Of a stretch of 64,000 nt of DNA, positions 21,846 to 33,589 are shown piece after piece. Position numbers and translations under genes: made by a program. Position 1 is the first letter of the stretch, and each line of letters begins with the position of its first letter. The stretch is from positions 61,126,919 to 61,190,918 of the forward strand of contig JAVHZZ010000011.1 of the NCBI GenBank assembly GCA_036250195.1, read 5' to 3'. A model generated the notes under the pieces. The model was given only the letters and a program-made list of their open reading frames with translations. It was not told the DNA's origin and made no database searches. This stretch comes from Mixophyes australis. Its lineage: Eukaryota; Chordata; Amphibia; Anura; Limnodynastidae.

Positions 21846-22900
21846 ATGGGCAAAGACATGAAAGCAGCGGCTAAGGAGGAGGCCACCCGTGGTAGTGATC
21901 TTACCTCGTCCTGATATGTTACAGTACCTCAAGGTGTCTACCACTACTTCTACTTCTAACTTGCCTCTAGGAAACACACCGCCAAAACGAACATCCATTG
22001 TGGGCACTATTCCAGCATCCATTACGACATCTTCACCCCCTGGGGACGCTGCTGATCTGCACGAGATTCTACAACATGTTAAGTCCCTATCAACCAGTTG
22101 GGATATCCTACATTTGGAACACAAAGTGCAAGAGACAGTCTCCACCTCAGTCTAAAGCATACATGCTGACATCTCGCACCTGGCTGCTAAGCTCACCTTC
22201 TTGGAGGATGACAGGGAATCCTCTAAACTTCAGGAGACAATGTCCTGTCAGGCTTTGAAAATCAGCGACATTCAGGTGAGAGTGGATGACCTTGACAATC
22301 GAGGGCGCTGCAACTAATTGCAGATATGGGGCATCCCAGAGTATGTCCCTCCTCAGGTCATTGTGGAAGTTTTCACAAAAATCTTCACTGAGCTGTTGGG
22401 ACTTGATCCATCTACCCAAATCATCTTTGATCGGGCATACAGAGCTCTGCGTCCAAAAGCCCTTGCCACGGAAAAACCCAGAAACATTATCTGCTGGCTG
22501 CATTGCCTTTTCCAACGGTGAGAGATTCTGAGGAAAATATGGGACATTAATGGTATGACTTTAATAGGCACAGAGTGCTGGTTTTTCAAGATCTCTCCTG
22601 GCATACCCTACAGCAGAGACGTGCCTTGAGCCCATTGACAGAGGAGCTCCACAAACACAATGTGAGATATAACCTGAATACCACACATAACGGGAAACAA
22701 GCTTTGCTAAGAGACCCCTTGGATCTTGATAACTTTTGCTCCATACTGGATCTACCCCAGGGGCCCCTGCTAGAATGGTGGGAGGGCTCCACCATACTCC
22801 AGCCACCACCTCTTCCGCAGCGTGAGCAATGGCAACAAATTCGTTGGCCAAACAAAAGCCCCAGGGAAACCCCTGCACGCAACCCAAAAGACACTCCCTG
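21846..22900 (+). pseudogene. L1 ORF1 relic (RNA-binding protein)
   Basis: ORF1p is the nucleic-acid chaperone of L1. The ATG at 21846 starts 'MGKDMKAAAKEEATRG'. After a frame change, one frame (21889 onward) gives a heptad-like coiled coil ('HADISHLAAKLTFLEDD', 'LQETMSCQALKISDIQ') and 'RVDDLDNRGRCN-LQIWGIPE' (near 22280-22340), which matches the conserved 'RRNNLRI-G-PE' start of the RRM. 'FDRAYRALRPK' and 'PRNIICWLHC' (22425-22505) match the C-terminal domain. Stops lie at 22153 and 22316. The last part continues in other frames to about 22900. Confidence 0.85.
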
Positions 22901-23490
22901 ATGTGGGGTCGCCGGTTCCGGTGTTTTACCCCCTTACGATCGCTTGGAACAGATTGCACATGTTACAGTTTCAAAGGACCATCTTTGATATACATAATCT
23001 GGCCAGCCTCACACATCTTTGTACGGATGTTGTTGAAGATACTCTCAAGTCATGCTGCCGTTAACCTATTTGATTTTTTTTTAGGTTTTTTCACATAATT
23101 CTATCACTCATGCTTAGGGTTGTGTCTCTTTGTCTGTTTCTCTGTTTTTACATGATAATTATTTTTTGATGTTTATCACTTACTAAAGTAACTTTATATC
23201 AGTAATTTTTTTGGATTATATTATAGAATGCTCAGTTTCAGCATGTATGTTATACATATTACATCGGTTTGTGGGGAGTGGCGGTCGCGGCCACGTCTTT
23301 GTTCTTTACACAGCTTGATTTTTCATACCTGTCACCTACTTGGTCCCCATGTGTGGTATATTGTTGTTGACATGCTTGTCTTGTGTTTCTTATTTCTCCC
23401 CACCCCTGCCCAGTCTGCCTCTCCTTCCTCCCTATCCCAAACCTTGACTTCTTCTGGTCCATGCCTCACTGCATCTTTGATCCCCTCTAA

Positions 23491-23982
23491 ATGAGCTCCC
23501 TCAAGGGTAACACTATGGCTACCTCCCCTCCCTCTGACCACTCTCTTACAGTTTATTCCATAATTGCTAAAGGCCTTAATGTTCCTGAAAAAAGGTCACA
23601 TGCGCTCCATTTTTTCCAGGCAGATCGGGCTGACGTGGTATTTATCCAGGAGACTCATTTCAAACTAGGCTCATCACCCATTCTTCGTAGCAAGCACTAC
23701 CCGCATAAGGTTGTTGCAATACTACGCTTCAAATCTTTGCAACTTTCTTATGTATCTCATTATTCTTTTGGTGATGGCCGGGGGCTTCTTGAGAAGTGCA
23801 AGATTTTTCATCATCAACTTACGATTGTCAAAGTATATGTCCCAAATCACAGCCAAACAACTTTCTTATTGGCAACTTTGGACTCCCTGGAACCCCGATT
23901 TGAAGGAATAGTGGTGTTTGGGGGTGACTTGAATTGGACCCAGGATCCAACCTTAGGGCGGGTCTTCGAGACACCCAGATAA
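23491..23982 (+). pseudogene. L1 ORF2 endonuclease domain
   Basis: 163 codons. 'GLNVPEKRSHALHFF' (residues 29-43), 'ADVVFIQETHF' (48-58; the Glu is a metal-binding catalytic residue) and 'GGDLNW' (143-148; catalytic Asp) are the APE-endonuclease motifs. The C-terminal quarter, with the SDH motif, is missing: the frame stops at 23982 and an A/T-rich palindromic MITE follows. Confidence 0.9.
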
Positions 23983-24430
23983 TGTCTATTGTAAGGTAAG
24001 ACTCATTTTTTATGACTTCAAAAAGGGCAAAAAAAAAAAATGTGTATATATCAGGCACTCAATGACTTAATGTATTCTTTTGTAATAATTAAAATATTCA
24101 TTACGCTTTATTGATATACAATAAAAATGGAAAGTAATCATATCTCCTATTATAGTTCTGAACTAGCGAAATGCGCAATGCATATTTTAATTATTACAGA
24201 AAATACATTAAGTTATTGAGTGCATGATATATACACATTTTCTTTTCTTTTTGCCATGTTTTTTTTTGCCATGTTTTAATTCCAATATATGTGTGGGTGC
24301 ACCTCACTTCATAAAAATAAACTGTGCATAGTAGTCATAGTCTAATTAAACAATAGAAGGGACACATGACTTTTCTTACTGCAGTGTTAGAACTTGTATA
24401 CATTATTTATGACTATCAATTGGCTCACTC
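23983..24430. mobile_element. Palindromic MITE inside L1 ORF2
   Basis: 24040-24106 is the inverted repeat of 24173-24240 (for example 'atatatcaggcactcaatga' against 'ttattgagtgcatgatatat'), with a loop of about 66 bp. Flanks to 24430 are A/T-rich, without coding. It replaces about 240 bp of endonuclease sequence. Confidence 0.75.
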
Positions 24431-27347
24431 CTGATGCCTCAAGCATCCCCTAGACCATGACTACACCTTCTACTCACACCATCAATCAGAGTACTCTAGA
24501 TAAGGCTCTCATTATACATATCCCTCTTAACTTCCCTAAGCAATGGACATGGGGACTCAATGAATCCCTCCTGTATGACACTTTTTCTAGGGACCAAATT
24601 GTGGCTGCCTTTGAGGACTACACTGCACACAATGATTCTGATGAAATGTCTAGTTGACTATTTGGGAGGCCCATAAGTGTGTTCTGCAAAGAAAGCTCAT
24701 TCAGTTAGGGTCATTTGTTAAATAACAAACGAATGTTCTCAAGGCAGATCTCATACTTAAAATCAGGATTCTGGAAAGCAAACACAAATCCTCCCTGGCT
24801 GGGGAAACATTGCTTCAACTGACAGAAGCCAGGGCTGCCCTCAATAAATTTCTTGGTGACCAAACGAAGTTGGCCTTTGATCGCTGCAAACACAAATACT
24901 TCCAATGGGGGAATAAGCCCGGAAAGTGGTTAGCCCGGGCTCTGAGAGCCCAACATCTGCCTCTTTCATTCATTCGGTGAAGGATGTCAATGGGAAGAAG
25001 AGCCATTTCACAGGGGAAATAGCCTCAACTTTTCATATTAATTATTCTTATCTATATTACATTGCTGGTCCGTCCCCTTTGGCGACTCCTGACCCTAAGC
25101 TTTTAGAGTCTGTTTGGGAAATGCTGGATCAACCTGTTACCCTGAAAGAATTGGAGGAGGCTATCTTCTTCACGCCTACTGGCAAAAACCCAGGGCCTGA
25201 TAGGTTCACAATTGGCTATTATAAAATGTTTGGCCAAGTATTAAACCCTCTCCTCTTAGGGGCCTTTAATGAGGTCTCAGATAAATCCAGCTACTCCCGG
25301 CAGTCGCTCGAAGCACACGTTACGATTATTCCTAAAGATGGTAAAGACCTCTCCCTTGTGCTCCAGCTACCTCCCAATGTCCCTGTTAATTGTTAACCTA
25401 AAACTTTTCGTGAAAAGGATGGTGAATTGCCTGAAGATCCTTCGACCAGACCTTATACATAGTGACCAGGTTGGCTTTTTTGCGGACCTCGAGGCTTGGG
25501 ACAATACGACCAAAATCATAGACCTAATGTACTTGATAGAGACTCGGTGCACTCCAGCCTTGTTTTGTCAACTGACGTAGAAAAGGCCTTTGACAAGATA
25601 GATTTGAGATTCCTCGAACCCTGATGTGATGGGGTGAGGGTGGGGGGAGCAGAACAAAAATTAGCACTCTGTGCTCACAATCTGTTGGCAACAGTCACCA
25701 TCCCTATGATTTCACTACCCAATTTAATGCTCGAGTCTGAGAGGTTCAGGGCAACTTCAAAATGAATCATACTACATTTATGGCCCTGAATCTCACAATC
25801 CTTACACATGTTCTTGAAGGACTCCATTTTTCCTTCCCCTTTACCTGGCACCCCTCTCGGATTTAATATGTAGAGGTATTTCTACCTAGGGACCTTTCTA
25901 TCTTGTATAAAACCAATTTCATCCCTCTAATCCCCAAGTTTTGTGTGGAATTTGGGCGCTGGTGATCTCGAGACTTCTCCTGGCTTGGGAGGATGAATAT
26001 AATTAAAATGAACATCCTACAAAAACTTTTATATCTCCTCCAAGCCCTACCTATACACATTCCCTCCAGATATTTTTTAGATCTTCAAAAATTGGGCTAG
26101 TAAGCCTCCCAGATTTCGCCATGATATTTTATGTGTATGGAAGACACAAGGGGACCTTCAACTGCCTTTCTTCACTAAATATTATTAGGCTGCACTCCTC
26201 AATAGGGTCATGGAATGGACTAGAGCAGCCCCATCAAAGCAGTGGGTTCATATTAAGGGGTAGGCAATGAATATCTCCACCATTGTCCTTTCCTGGTTGC
26301 CCAAAGTTCCACATTCCATCCATCCCACCATTGGTCCCACACTTCAATGCTGGTCTCGGATACGCATTTTGACATTTATCTCATCCCCTTTATCTCCTCC
26401 CACCCCCATGACTGCTTACCCAAACTTTCCCCATAGACTGACATCAGGGGATTTTAGGACGTGGTCTGCAGGTAAGATGATCTGAAGTGGCCAGGTGGTG
26501 GCTAATGGACATGTATATGCCTTTTGCCTCTTGCTGAAAAAATTGGGTCTGCCCACATAAGAGTTCTGGCTCTATTTGCAGGCCAGACATTACTGGAGGG
26601 ATCGAGTAGGAGCCTGTCTGACTTTGAGGAGCTGTGCTGCATCTCCAAGGAGCCGAGACACACATTTCAACCATATACCAACTGCTTATTGTTAACCTCT
26701 TCCCTTCTATACCAGGCTACAATGGTCCATGGGATAAAGTACTTGGGAAGCCTACCTCTTACCAGTCCTGAGTTAGAACATTCCAATACACCCTGGCGAG
26801 CTCTACTAGCCTTTCGGTGTTGGAAACGCAGTACAAAGGTCTTGCTCGCTGGTACAGGTGTCCCTCTCAATTAAGTATGATGCACTCGGGTGTCTCTGGG
26901 TCGTGCTGGACTTATGGATCAGGGATGGAATCTCCTCTCCACATTTGGTGGTTGTGTCCTGTATTGATGCAGTACTGGCGCAAAGTAAGAACAGTCGCAG
27001 AGGAAATCATGAGTTGTCTGGTCCCGGATGACCCTGATTTCTTGCTGTTTAATGTCCTGGATGTTTCCTTCTCCAGGTATAAAAAATCCTTGCTCCGACA
27101 TTTGAGTAATGCAGCCCTGGCAATAATCCCAGCTCACTGGCGGTCTCCTGCTGCTCCTGGACTGCAGGAATGGTTCCGACGGATTGACCTTTACAGGCTC
27201 ATGGATGACATCGCCCTTTCTAGCTATAAAAAAGTTATGGAATACATGGCTATGTGGCTCCGCTGGCTTAAATTTAAGATGTCTCTATCTTACGACTTCC
27301 TCATGGAATGTGGATGGCCACCTAACGCTGGAGGATTGTCTGGGTAG
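24431..27347 (+). pseudogene. L1 ORF2 reverse transcriptase and C-terminal domain
   Basis: It resumes with a linker ('WTWGLNESLLYD', near 24550). The 24926-25396 frame has 'LEEAIFFTPTGKNPGPDRFT' (RT entry), then 'VTIIPKDGKD'. The 25269 frame has 'LIHSDQVGFFADLEAWDNTT'. The catalytic FADD part is lost by a deletion near 25620, replaced by G-rich text. The thumb and C-terminus follow in several frames: 'ILCVWKTQGDLQLPFFTKYY' near 26130, then 26817-27347 with 'HIWWLCPVLMQYW', 'HLSNAALAIIPAHWRSPAAP' and 'WLRWLKFK'. The end aligns with the relic at 6809-7224. Inactive. Confidence 0.9.
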
Positions 27348-27639
27348 GCACGCTAGTGGGCAGGCAGAATCTATACATTTTTGTTTGGCATTCCCTTTTT
27401 AGCTAAAGTACTTCTATAATACGAGGAGTTCCCCCTCCCCCACCCTTTCCCCACTCATCCTGTCATCTCCTCCCCCCACCCTCTATACTCTTTCTTCAAT
27501 CTTTTTCCTTTGTCTGTTGTGTTTTGTTTGTCTTTACACTTAAGCGTTATTCATTATTGCTTGATGGACTACAATGCTTTCAAATAATTTTGCTTTTGTG
27601 TTTCGCTCATCTGCTGTATATATTCCTCTTTTCTTTCAA

Positions 27640-27675
27640 TAAAAACAAATTACACAAAAAAAATAAAAATAAATA
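27640..27675 (+). terminator. L1 poly(A) signal and A-rich tail
   Basis: 'tcaataaaaac' followed by an A-rich run; coding ended about 300 bp upstream. It marks the 3' end of the L1. Confidence 0.65.
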
Positions 27676-27762
27676 GCCAACATGACCTTCAGACCTCTTC
27701 ACATTCCTACCAGACCACACCATGTGCCCGTTACATACGGGTTGACCACCCCTGTACTATAA

Positions 27763-28525
27763 AGCATGTTTGATTTTGTTTTGTGATGTGTTGTACTTCA
27801 GCTGTGCTACAATGCAGTACACTTGAATGTAATGCCTTGTCTGTATTTTTGAGTCTTTATGCAAAATAAAGCTAACATTTTGCTATCTGGAATTTGTATG
27901 ATTTAGAATTTAATCATAGAATATTTTTAAATTATGTGAATATTTAAAGTAATCATGTAAGAATCCGTTTGCACAACACATTAATATACAATTTTATTAT
28001 AGCGTGCCTTCTAAGAGATGTGACATAATGAAAATTATCCAGTCTCTTCCTCTTGTTGTGGCACATCTCCTAGGAGACATAATATCAGGAAAATTACTGG
28101 CCTCTTCTTGCTGCTACAGTGTGTCTCCAACAATTAGCAATCAGCACTTCAATGAAGGTTATGGAGGAAAATTGAGCATGTGATTTGTACACCCCTCTAT
28201 AGCAATAACTAAACAATGCTGTTTCTAGGTTGCAGTACTTGTGTATAGGGTAAAGCAGTTCCTGCCAGATGCCCATGCAGTAAGTGCTATTTTTTGTATT
28301 GGAGACCAGTCAGTTTTGGAGTTTGTTGATATCATAAGAAGTTTTATATTAATACAGTACAGTTTAATCATCGGGAGTATAAACATATATACATATAATG
28401 GAGAAAATAAATGTATGGAAGATCATTTCATATTGCATATTTTGTTTAGATTTGAATTGTTAATTAGTAGTCTTTCGTGATTTGTCAATGCTTCTATAAA
28501 ACTATGGAGGTTCTCTCAGTATCCC
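27763..28525. other. No recognised gene; one imperfect duplication
   Basis: It continues the sequence that the hAT shell entered. 'aataaagc' near 27867 may be a poly(A) signal of the underlying LINE-like 3' UTR. Near 28005-28135 a phrase of about 70 bp ('agatgtgacataatga-aaatta' against 'ggagacataatatcaggaaaatta') is loosely repeated. Confidence 0.4.
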
Positions 28526-29859
28526 ACTGCCTTCATAAAGACCAGGTGGTCGAAACGCATCAAATGCATTTCTGGATGTTATGCAAGACTTTCCTTCAGA
28601 GCTCACAGAACTTGGTGCAACTTTTGGGATTCCAACAAGAACTATTTCTATTAACATTTTGGCCATGGGTGTGGTGCCCCAAAGCCCTATTAAACAGCAC
28701 GGAGGAAGTGCATAAACGCTTTTAAAATGCAGGGCTAGAAGGGGTTACTAGAGGCTGAGAAAGACACAGTGGGAATGACAGTTGACAGTTGACAGTTGAA
28801 CTGAAAGAACGTACCCAGGAGATGTGCAGGAAGGAGGAGTTTGTGATATAGCAACAAGAAAGGGGAAGCTGACACGAGAGACTGATCTGCTGCTGGAATT
28901 GGTGACATTGCCAGCACACACGGCTGGAGAACGGCTGGGGACACACAGTGGGGCGTTCAACACAGTCTCCACAAACTGCAGAACCTTTTCAAGGTAAAAT
29001 CCTAGCCTGCGGTGTACTGCACACACCCCAGCATCAGAGGGAAGAGTGATGAGAGAACAGTGCCATCTTGTGACTGAATTGAGCAACAGTCCTATGTTTT
29101 GTTATAATCTTTAACACTGCCTACAGTTTAATATCTACCTTTTAGAGAGAAAGTACAGAGACTTAATCGGGATTATTAACCCTTCTGGAAACCTCTGCAG
29201 GATATTTAAACACTACAAAATTCCTGTGCACAGTTCAACCCAGGACTGAGTGTAAAATATAGTAATGTTACCAGGGATAATATTGGTGCACCAAATGTTT
29301 TAGATGAATGTTAATGTTAAGTGATTTACCTAAAAATTTATTTATTAATATTGAAGATGTTATCGCTATTGTGCCTTATACTCACCAGGTGTATATTATA
29401 TGTTAAATGCTATTGTGCTCTATGCTGATCAAACGATTATTTTGTCATTACCATTGAGCTGAAGGGGTCAGTGGCGCGGTGGCTTACCAAAATTATCCTT
29501 ACCGCATTCTTAATAAACCCAAGTTGTTTGACCAATCCTTGTCCCTTTCATTGAAGTATTTATCTCCTGACCACCGGATATCCGAACAGAAAAGAACCTG
29601 ACTCATGTCTGGAGGACAAGGTAAGGGAAGGAAATACCATCCGTCTCGACCACCACATAGGCCTTACCTAGAAGTTTCCTGGTATTCCGATGGCTAACGA
29701 GGCCACCTCGTTTCTCATGTTTAAAAAAGCAAAAATAATTTGTCAGGCACTAACGCAGAGGGATGGGGGTGGCGGGCGTACAGGAAAACTATCTAAAACA
29801 TTGGTGGTCAGTGGGCAGCAACAGGCCAGAGAAACCTAAGGTAAGTGAGTGAGTGGGAC
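28526..29859. other. Unclassified repeat-like region
   Basis: No coding. It contains 'ttcataaagaccaggtggtc' followed by 'gaaacgcat' (28532-28560), a motif related to the one at 18205-18243, and three tandem 'gacagtt' heptamers (28777-28798). 'gaccaccggatatccgaac' near 29569 and a 'gtaaggg' stretch may be a transposon end. The type is not settled. Confidence 0.35.
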
Positions 29860-30328
29860 GGCTGCCTATACTAATCTATACTATACAAAGGGGGGCTGCT
29901 TTTACTAATTTATACTATACTAAGGGGGGGCTGCCTATACTATACTAAGGGAGGGGCTGCCTATTCTAATCTATACTATACTAGGAGGGGGGCTGCCTAT
30001 ACTATACTATACTAAGAGGGGGACTGCCTATACTATACTATACTAAGGGGGGGCTGCCTATACTATACTAAGGGGGGCTGCCTATACTATACTAAGAGGG
30101 GGGCTAACTATACTACACTAAGGGGGGCTGCCTATACTATACTAAGGGGGCTGCCTATACTATAATATACTAAGGGGGAGCTGCCTATACTATAATATAC
30201 TAAATGGGAGCTGCCTATACTATAATATACTAAGGGGGGGCTGCCTATACTATAATATACTAAGGGGGGCTGCCTATACTATACTATACTAAGGGGGGCT
30301 GCCTATACTATACTAGGTATAGTATAGG
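29860..30328. repeat. Minisatellite: 'ggggggctgcctatactatactaa'
   Basis: A tandem array with units of roughly 20-30 bp that vary in the number of TATAC steps and G's. The G-run strand is constant. It is continued at 30852-31125 after an inserted L2 tail. Confidence 0.9.
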
Positions 30329-30851
30329 TGCGCTCGACCAATGATCGCCGCCTCTCCTCCACTCTGATCACCTCTTCCCACTCTAGAATTCAAGACTTCT
30401 CCTGTGCTGCCCCCCTTCACTGGAACGACCTCCCTCACTCCATTCGTCTCTCACCCAATCTGTGCTCATTCAAGTGAGCACTTAAAACTCACCTGTTCCT
30501 TAAGGCCTACCAACCATCCACTTAACCTCTCACCTCTTCTGGTTCTCCCCTACCCCCTTTCTCTCTCCCCGTTGCTTCACTGGTTCCCTTATGTACCTGA
30601 TTCTGTTTACCCTCCCTTAGGATGTAAGCTCGTATGAGCAGGGCCCCTCTTCCCTCCTGTCTCCATACCTGTTCTTCCGCTCCGTCTCTACTGTATCTTC
30701 CTGCCTGGAGTTTCTGAAGTACTGGTACTTTGTGTTTATTGTTCTGTACTGTTTTACCCTGTATAGTCTACTGTTTGTACCATGTACGGGGCTGCGGAAA
30801 CCTTATGGCGCCTTACAAATAAATGATAATAATAATAATAATAATAATAAT
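30329..30851 (+). mobile_element. L2-type LINE 3' end inserted in the minisatellite
   Basis: It opens with the last codons of an L2 ORF2 ('CAAPLHWNDLPHSIRLSPN'-like reading across frames, homologous to the minus-strand L2 near 3905-4060). It then has a C/T-rich 3' UTR, 'gatgtaagctcgtatgagcag', 'ggggctgcggaa', 'ggcgccttacaaataaatga' and an (AAT)n tail. The left edge matches the other L2 at its 'tgcgctcg-ccaa' word. A 5'-truncated copy. Confidence 0.85.
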
Positions 30852-31125
30852 ATACTAAGGGGGGCTGCCTATACTATACTATACTATACTATACTAAGGG
30901 GGGCTGCCTATACTATACTAAGGGTGGGCTGCCTATACTATACTAAGAGGGGGGCTGCCTATACTATACTATACTAAGGGGGGCTGCCTATACTATACTA
31001 AAGGGGGGCTGCCTATACTATACTATACTACACTAAGGGCGGGGCTGCCTATACTATACTATACTAAGGGGGGGCTGCCTATACTATATTATACTAAGGG
31101 GGTCTGTCTATACTATACTATAGGG
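30852..31125. repeat. Minisatellite, right part
   Basis: Continuation of the array at 29860-30328 with the same 'ggggggctgcctatactatac' units. It fades into G-rich single-copy sequence near 31125. Confidence 0.9.
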
Positions 31126-31830
31126 AGAGTGAAGGACAGGGGGGGCTACTATAATTTGTGAAGGAAAGGAGGGTATGTTGCTACAATGTATGATAAGAGG
31201 GAAGGGGGGGCTGTCTTAATAACACATCAGTGGGAGGTAGGCTAATTATTTAATGTATGCTATTTTATTTGTGGGGTGATGGTGGGGAAATTTTATGTAT
31301 TTGTGGACTATCTCATTAAATAGTGGGGCCACCCCAATTAAGATGGGGTAGCGGGACCTTTAATTTAAAGCTGGTGTGATATGGGGTTATTAATTGAATT
31401 TGGGGCTGAGTTTGGGGAGGAGAGTTATTTACTAAATGTGAATATGAATTATTTAATGCCTGGGATGGTTATGGGAAATTGTAATATTAAATGTAAATGC
31501 TATTCATTTTTTGCTGGGGTTTATTGGAGAGAAGTAGATCTACTTAATAAGTGTGTATATTAATAATTTATTGTCAGGGCTGGTTGAAGGAAAATAGATC
31601 TATTTATAAAATGTGAGTACTATTATTTTAATGTTGGGGCTGGAGGGAGGCCTAATTATTAAATGTGGATGCTATTGATTTAATGCTGGGGCTGGAGTTT
31701 TCTAAATTTTATGTACCCATTATTTATTCCAAATAGGGCCTCCAGCATTCCAGGATTCAGACAAGCAGCAACTGATTTAAAGAAACCAGCAGCCACAGAT
31801 GGTGACAGTGAGAAGAACAGGTAGGAGAGA
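31126..31830. other. No recognised gene; loose repeats
   Basis: 'gggctgg...taat.att.aatg' phrases recur with spacing near 60-70 bp (31440-31700), a degraded minisatellite. No coding. Confidence 0.45.
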
Positions 31831-31935
31831 GCAGGACAACTGTCCTAAATCTGATGGGGCAGTCCCGAATTTGGGTGACTGTCTCGCTTAGTCAGGTTTT
31901 GGTCAGACAGCAAGGACAGTTGGGAGGTATGTCCC
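31831..31935. mobile_element. Short hAT-type MITE fragment
   Basis: 'caggacaactgtccta' on the left and 'aaggacagttgggaggtatg' on the right form imperfect inverted ends around about 70 bp. The right end resembles the 'ccaact...gttgg' ends of the clear MITE at 59906-60101. No duplication was found. Confidence 0.4.
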
Positions 31936-32944
31936 ACTTAACAGTGTACTGCTCGTGAAGGCAAAGCTGCGAACAGTAGTGCACACAGTTTTGCCTATGT
32001 ATTTGTCTAAAATATATCTAAAATTATACCCCCCTGTCTTAAGTGCCCCGGCCCTAACAGAGCCTTATTCCAGCTCTGGTGATACTTTAGTGGATCTTAC
32101 ATTGATTCCATTGCCTCCTCCTACCTTGCTCTGGTCCCATTCTCAGACCACAATGTTGAATATATGGCCAGCCCCCATCGCACTGACAATATCATTAATC
32201 CTGCCTCCTTTGCACTTATTACCAGCAAACACTTGGAATAGCTTTCCCCTTTACTTATGCCATTGTCTGTCAACCCTCCCTGCACTGTTAATTCAAACCA
32301 CCTCCAATCACAGGGCACATTTAGGGCTCATACACAATTGTTACAAAAGAAGTATTTTCTTGCAGATGCTATTTCACCTTTGTGATGATTGCACCTGGAC
32401 AGCCATTTATTATAAAGATTATTATTAATGCATTTTTGAAACACGCAGTACACATATTTATATATTATATATAGAGCGATTTATAGTTTGCATCTCATGA
32501 TGTCAGGGAAACAACAGTATGTGGGGTGCTCATATACTACTCTAGCAGACTGATCAAATCCGATTGTGCCAACATGTTTCATAATAGTTAAACTTATTAA
32601 ACAAAGTCAGGTATGTTTCTATGAAGGGAATTTTGGAAGCATGTTTTAGTAGGCAACCGAACAATTTGGAGCACAGAGGCATAAACCAGTCACAGATAAT
32701 GTAATTCATGTAATTTTATAGCACAGGACTGGCAGCTTTTGCCCTGCTTTAGAGATGACCCACATCTAGGTTTCCCTAAATGTTACTACAACCAACTTCC
32801 AGTAGTTCTAAATCCCGCCTACTTTTGTGTTGGCCCCACCTACAGTTATTTTGGTCCTGCCCACATGAGGCCACTTCAATCATTTTTTCCAGGGCCACTT
32901 TAGGTTCCCAATCCGCTCCTGTGCCACGCAGTCCTGAGATCACC
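31936..32944. other. No recognised gene
   Basis: A 157-codon forward frame (31955-32428) is Leu/Pro/Thr-rich and matches no family that I can name. It could be a very old LINE remnant. A/T-rich tracts follow. Confidence 0.35.
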
Positions 32945-33067
32945 ATTCCGGGTCATGGTTCTCTCAAATTACCACCCCATCTCTCAGGTCCCATGCACCT
33001 CTAAACTACTTGAGAGAATTGCCTACACTCACCTCACATGTTTCCTTTCTGCAAACAACCTATTGGA
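32945..33067 (+). pseudogene. L2 LINE RT relic, left of hAT-1
   Basis: The forward frame reads 'YHPISQVPCTSKLLERIAYT' and 'FLSANNLLD', the RT motif of L2 LINEs. It ends exactly at the hAT-1 target duplication. The next L2 residues are found at 40304 ('LLEPLQSGF'). Confidence 0.85.
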
Positions 33068-33289
33068 TAGAGATGAGCGGGCTCGGATATCTGAAATCCG
33101 AGCCCACCCGGACGTTGCCGATCCGAGCCAGATCCGAGACAGATCCGGGTATTCCCGCCAATTGCAAAACTGAAACCGAGGCTCTGAGTCATAATCCCGC
33201 TGTCGGATCTCGCGATACTCGTATTCTATAAATTCCCCGGTAGCCGCCGCCATCTTCACTCGGGCATTTATCAGGGTAGAGGGTGGTTG

Positions 33290-33490
33290 TGTTAGGTGGT
33301 CCTCTGTCCTGCTATATCTTGTGCTGTGCTGTGCTGTGCTGTTCAGTTCTGTGCTGTGCTGTGTTCTGCTCAGTCCAGTGGTGCTGTGTCCTGTGCTCTG
33401 TCCTTCTGAGTTCAGTGGTGCTGCTGGGTCCTGTGCTGTGTCCTGTTCAGTCCAGTGGTGCTGTGTCCTGTGCTCTGTCCTTCTAAGGGC
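33290..33490 (+). repeat. GTGCT-rich minisatellite in the hAT-1 5' region
   Basis: It has a 'gtgct' run, then two copies of a unit of about 75 bp ('cagtccagtggtgctgtgtc' and following text). Confidence 0.8.
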
Positions 33491-33589
33491 ATTGTTATTA
33501 TTCCCAAGTTATACATTTTTTTAAAAAAAGTTATAAAAAAAATAAAAAAAATAATTATAAAAAAAACAAATTAAAAAAAAATATCCAAA

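Larger units (their letters stand above)
20685..27675 (+). mobile_element. Nearly full-length L1-clade LINE
   Basis: A G+C-rich 5' UTR-like start (near 20690), an ORF1 relic (21846-22900), an intergenic stretch, ORF2 endonuclease (23491-23982), RT and C-terminus (24431-27347), and a 3' UTR ending in 'caataaaaac' and an A-rich tail (27640-27675). All domains are in L1 order on one strand. Numerous stops and frameshifts and an inserted MITE show that it is old. It lies inside the hAT shell. I did not find its target duplication. Confidence 0.85.
13510..27754. mobile_element. hAT-type DNA transposon shell holding two retrotransposons
   Basis: The left end CAGGGGTGGCCACCC (13510) is the inverted repeat of the right end (27740-27754, reverse complement CAGGGGTGGTCAACC), differing at two positions. 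The octamer TACTATAA lies immediately outside on both sides (13502-13509 and 27755-27762). An 8 bp duplication with CAG...CTG ends is the hAT signature. Of the 14.2 kb inside, about 13.8 kb belongs to a Gypsy element and an L1. The element's own sequence is about 150 bp on the left, about 190 bp in the middle (20495-20684) and about 80 bp on the right, so it was a short non-autonomous copy without transposase. It sits in LINE 3' UTR-like sequence. Confidence 0.9.

Noticed and set aside
31955..32428. 157-codon forward frame as a possible host exon
   Set aside because: No splice-site logic, domain or family could be recognised. The composition is Leu/Pro/Thr-rich. Left as unclassified.
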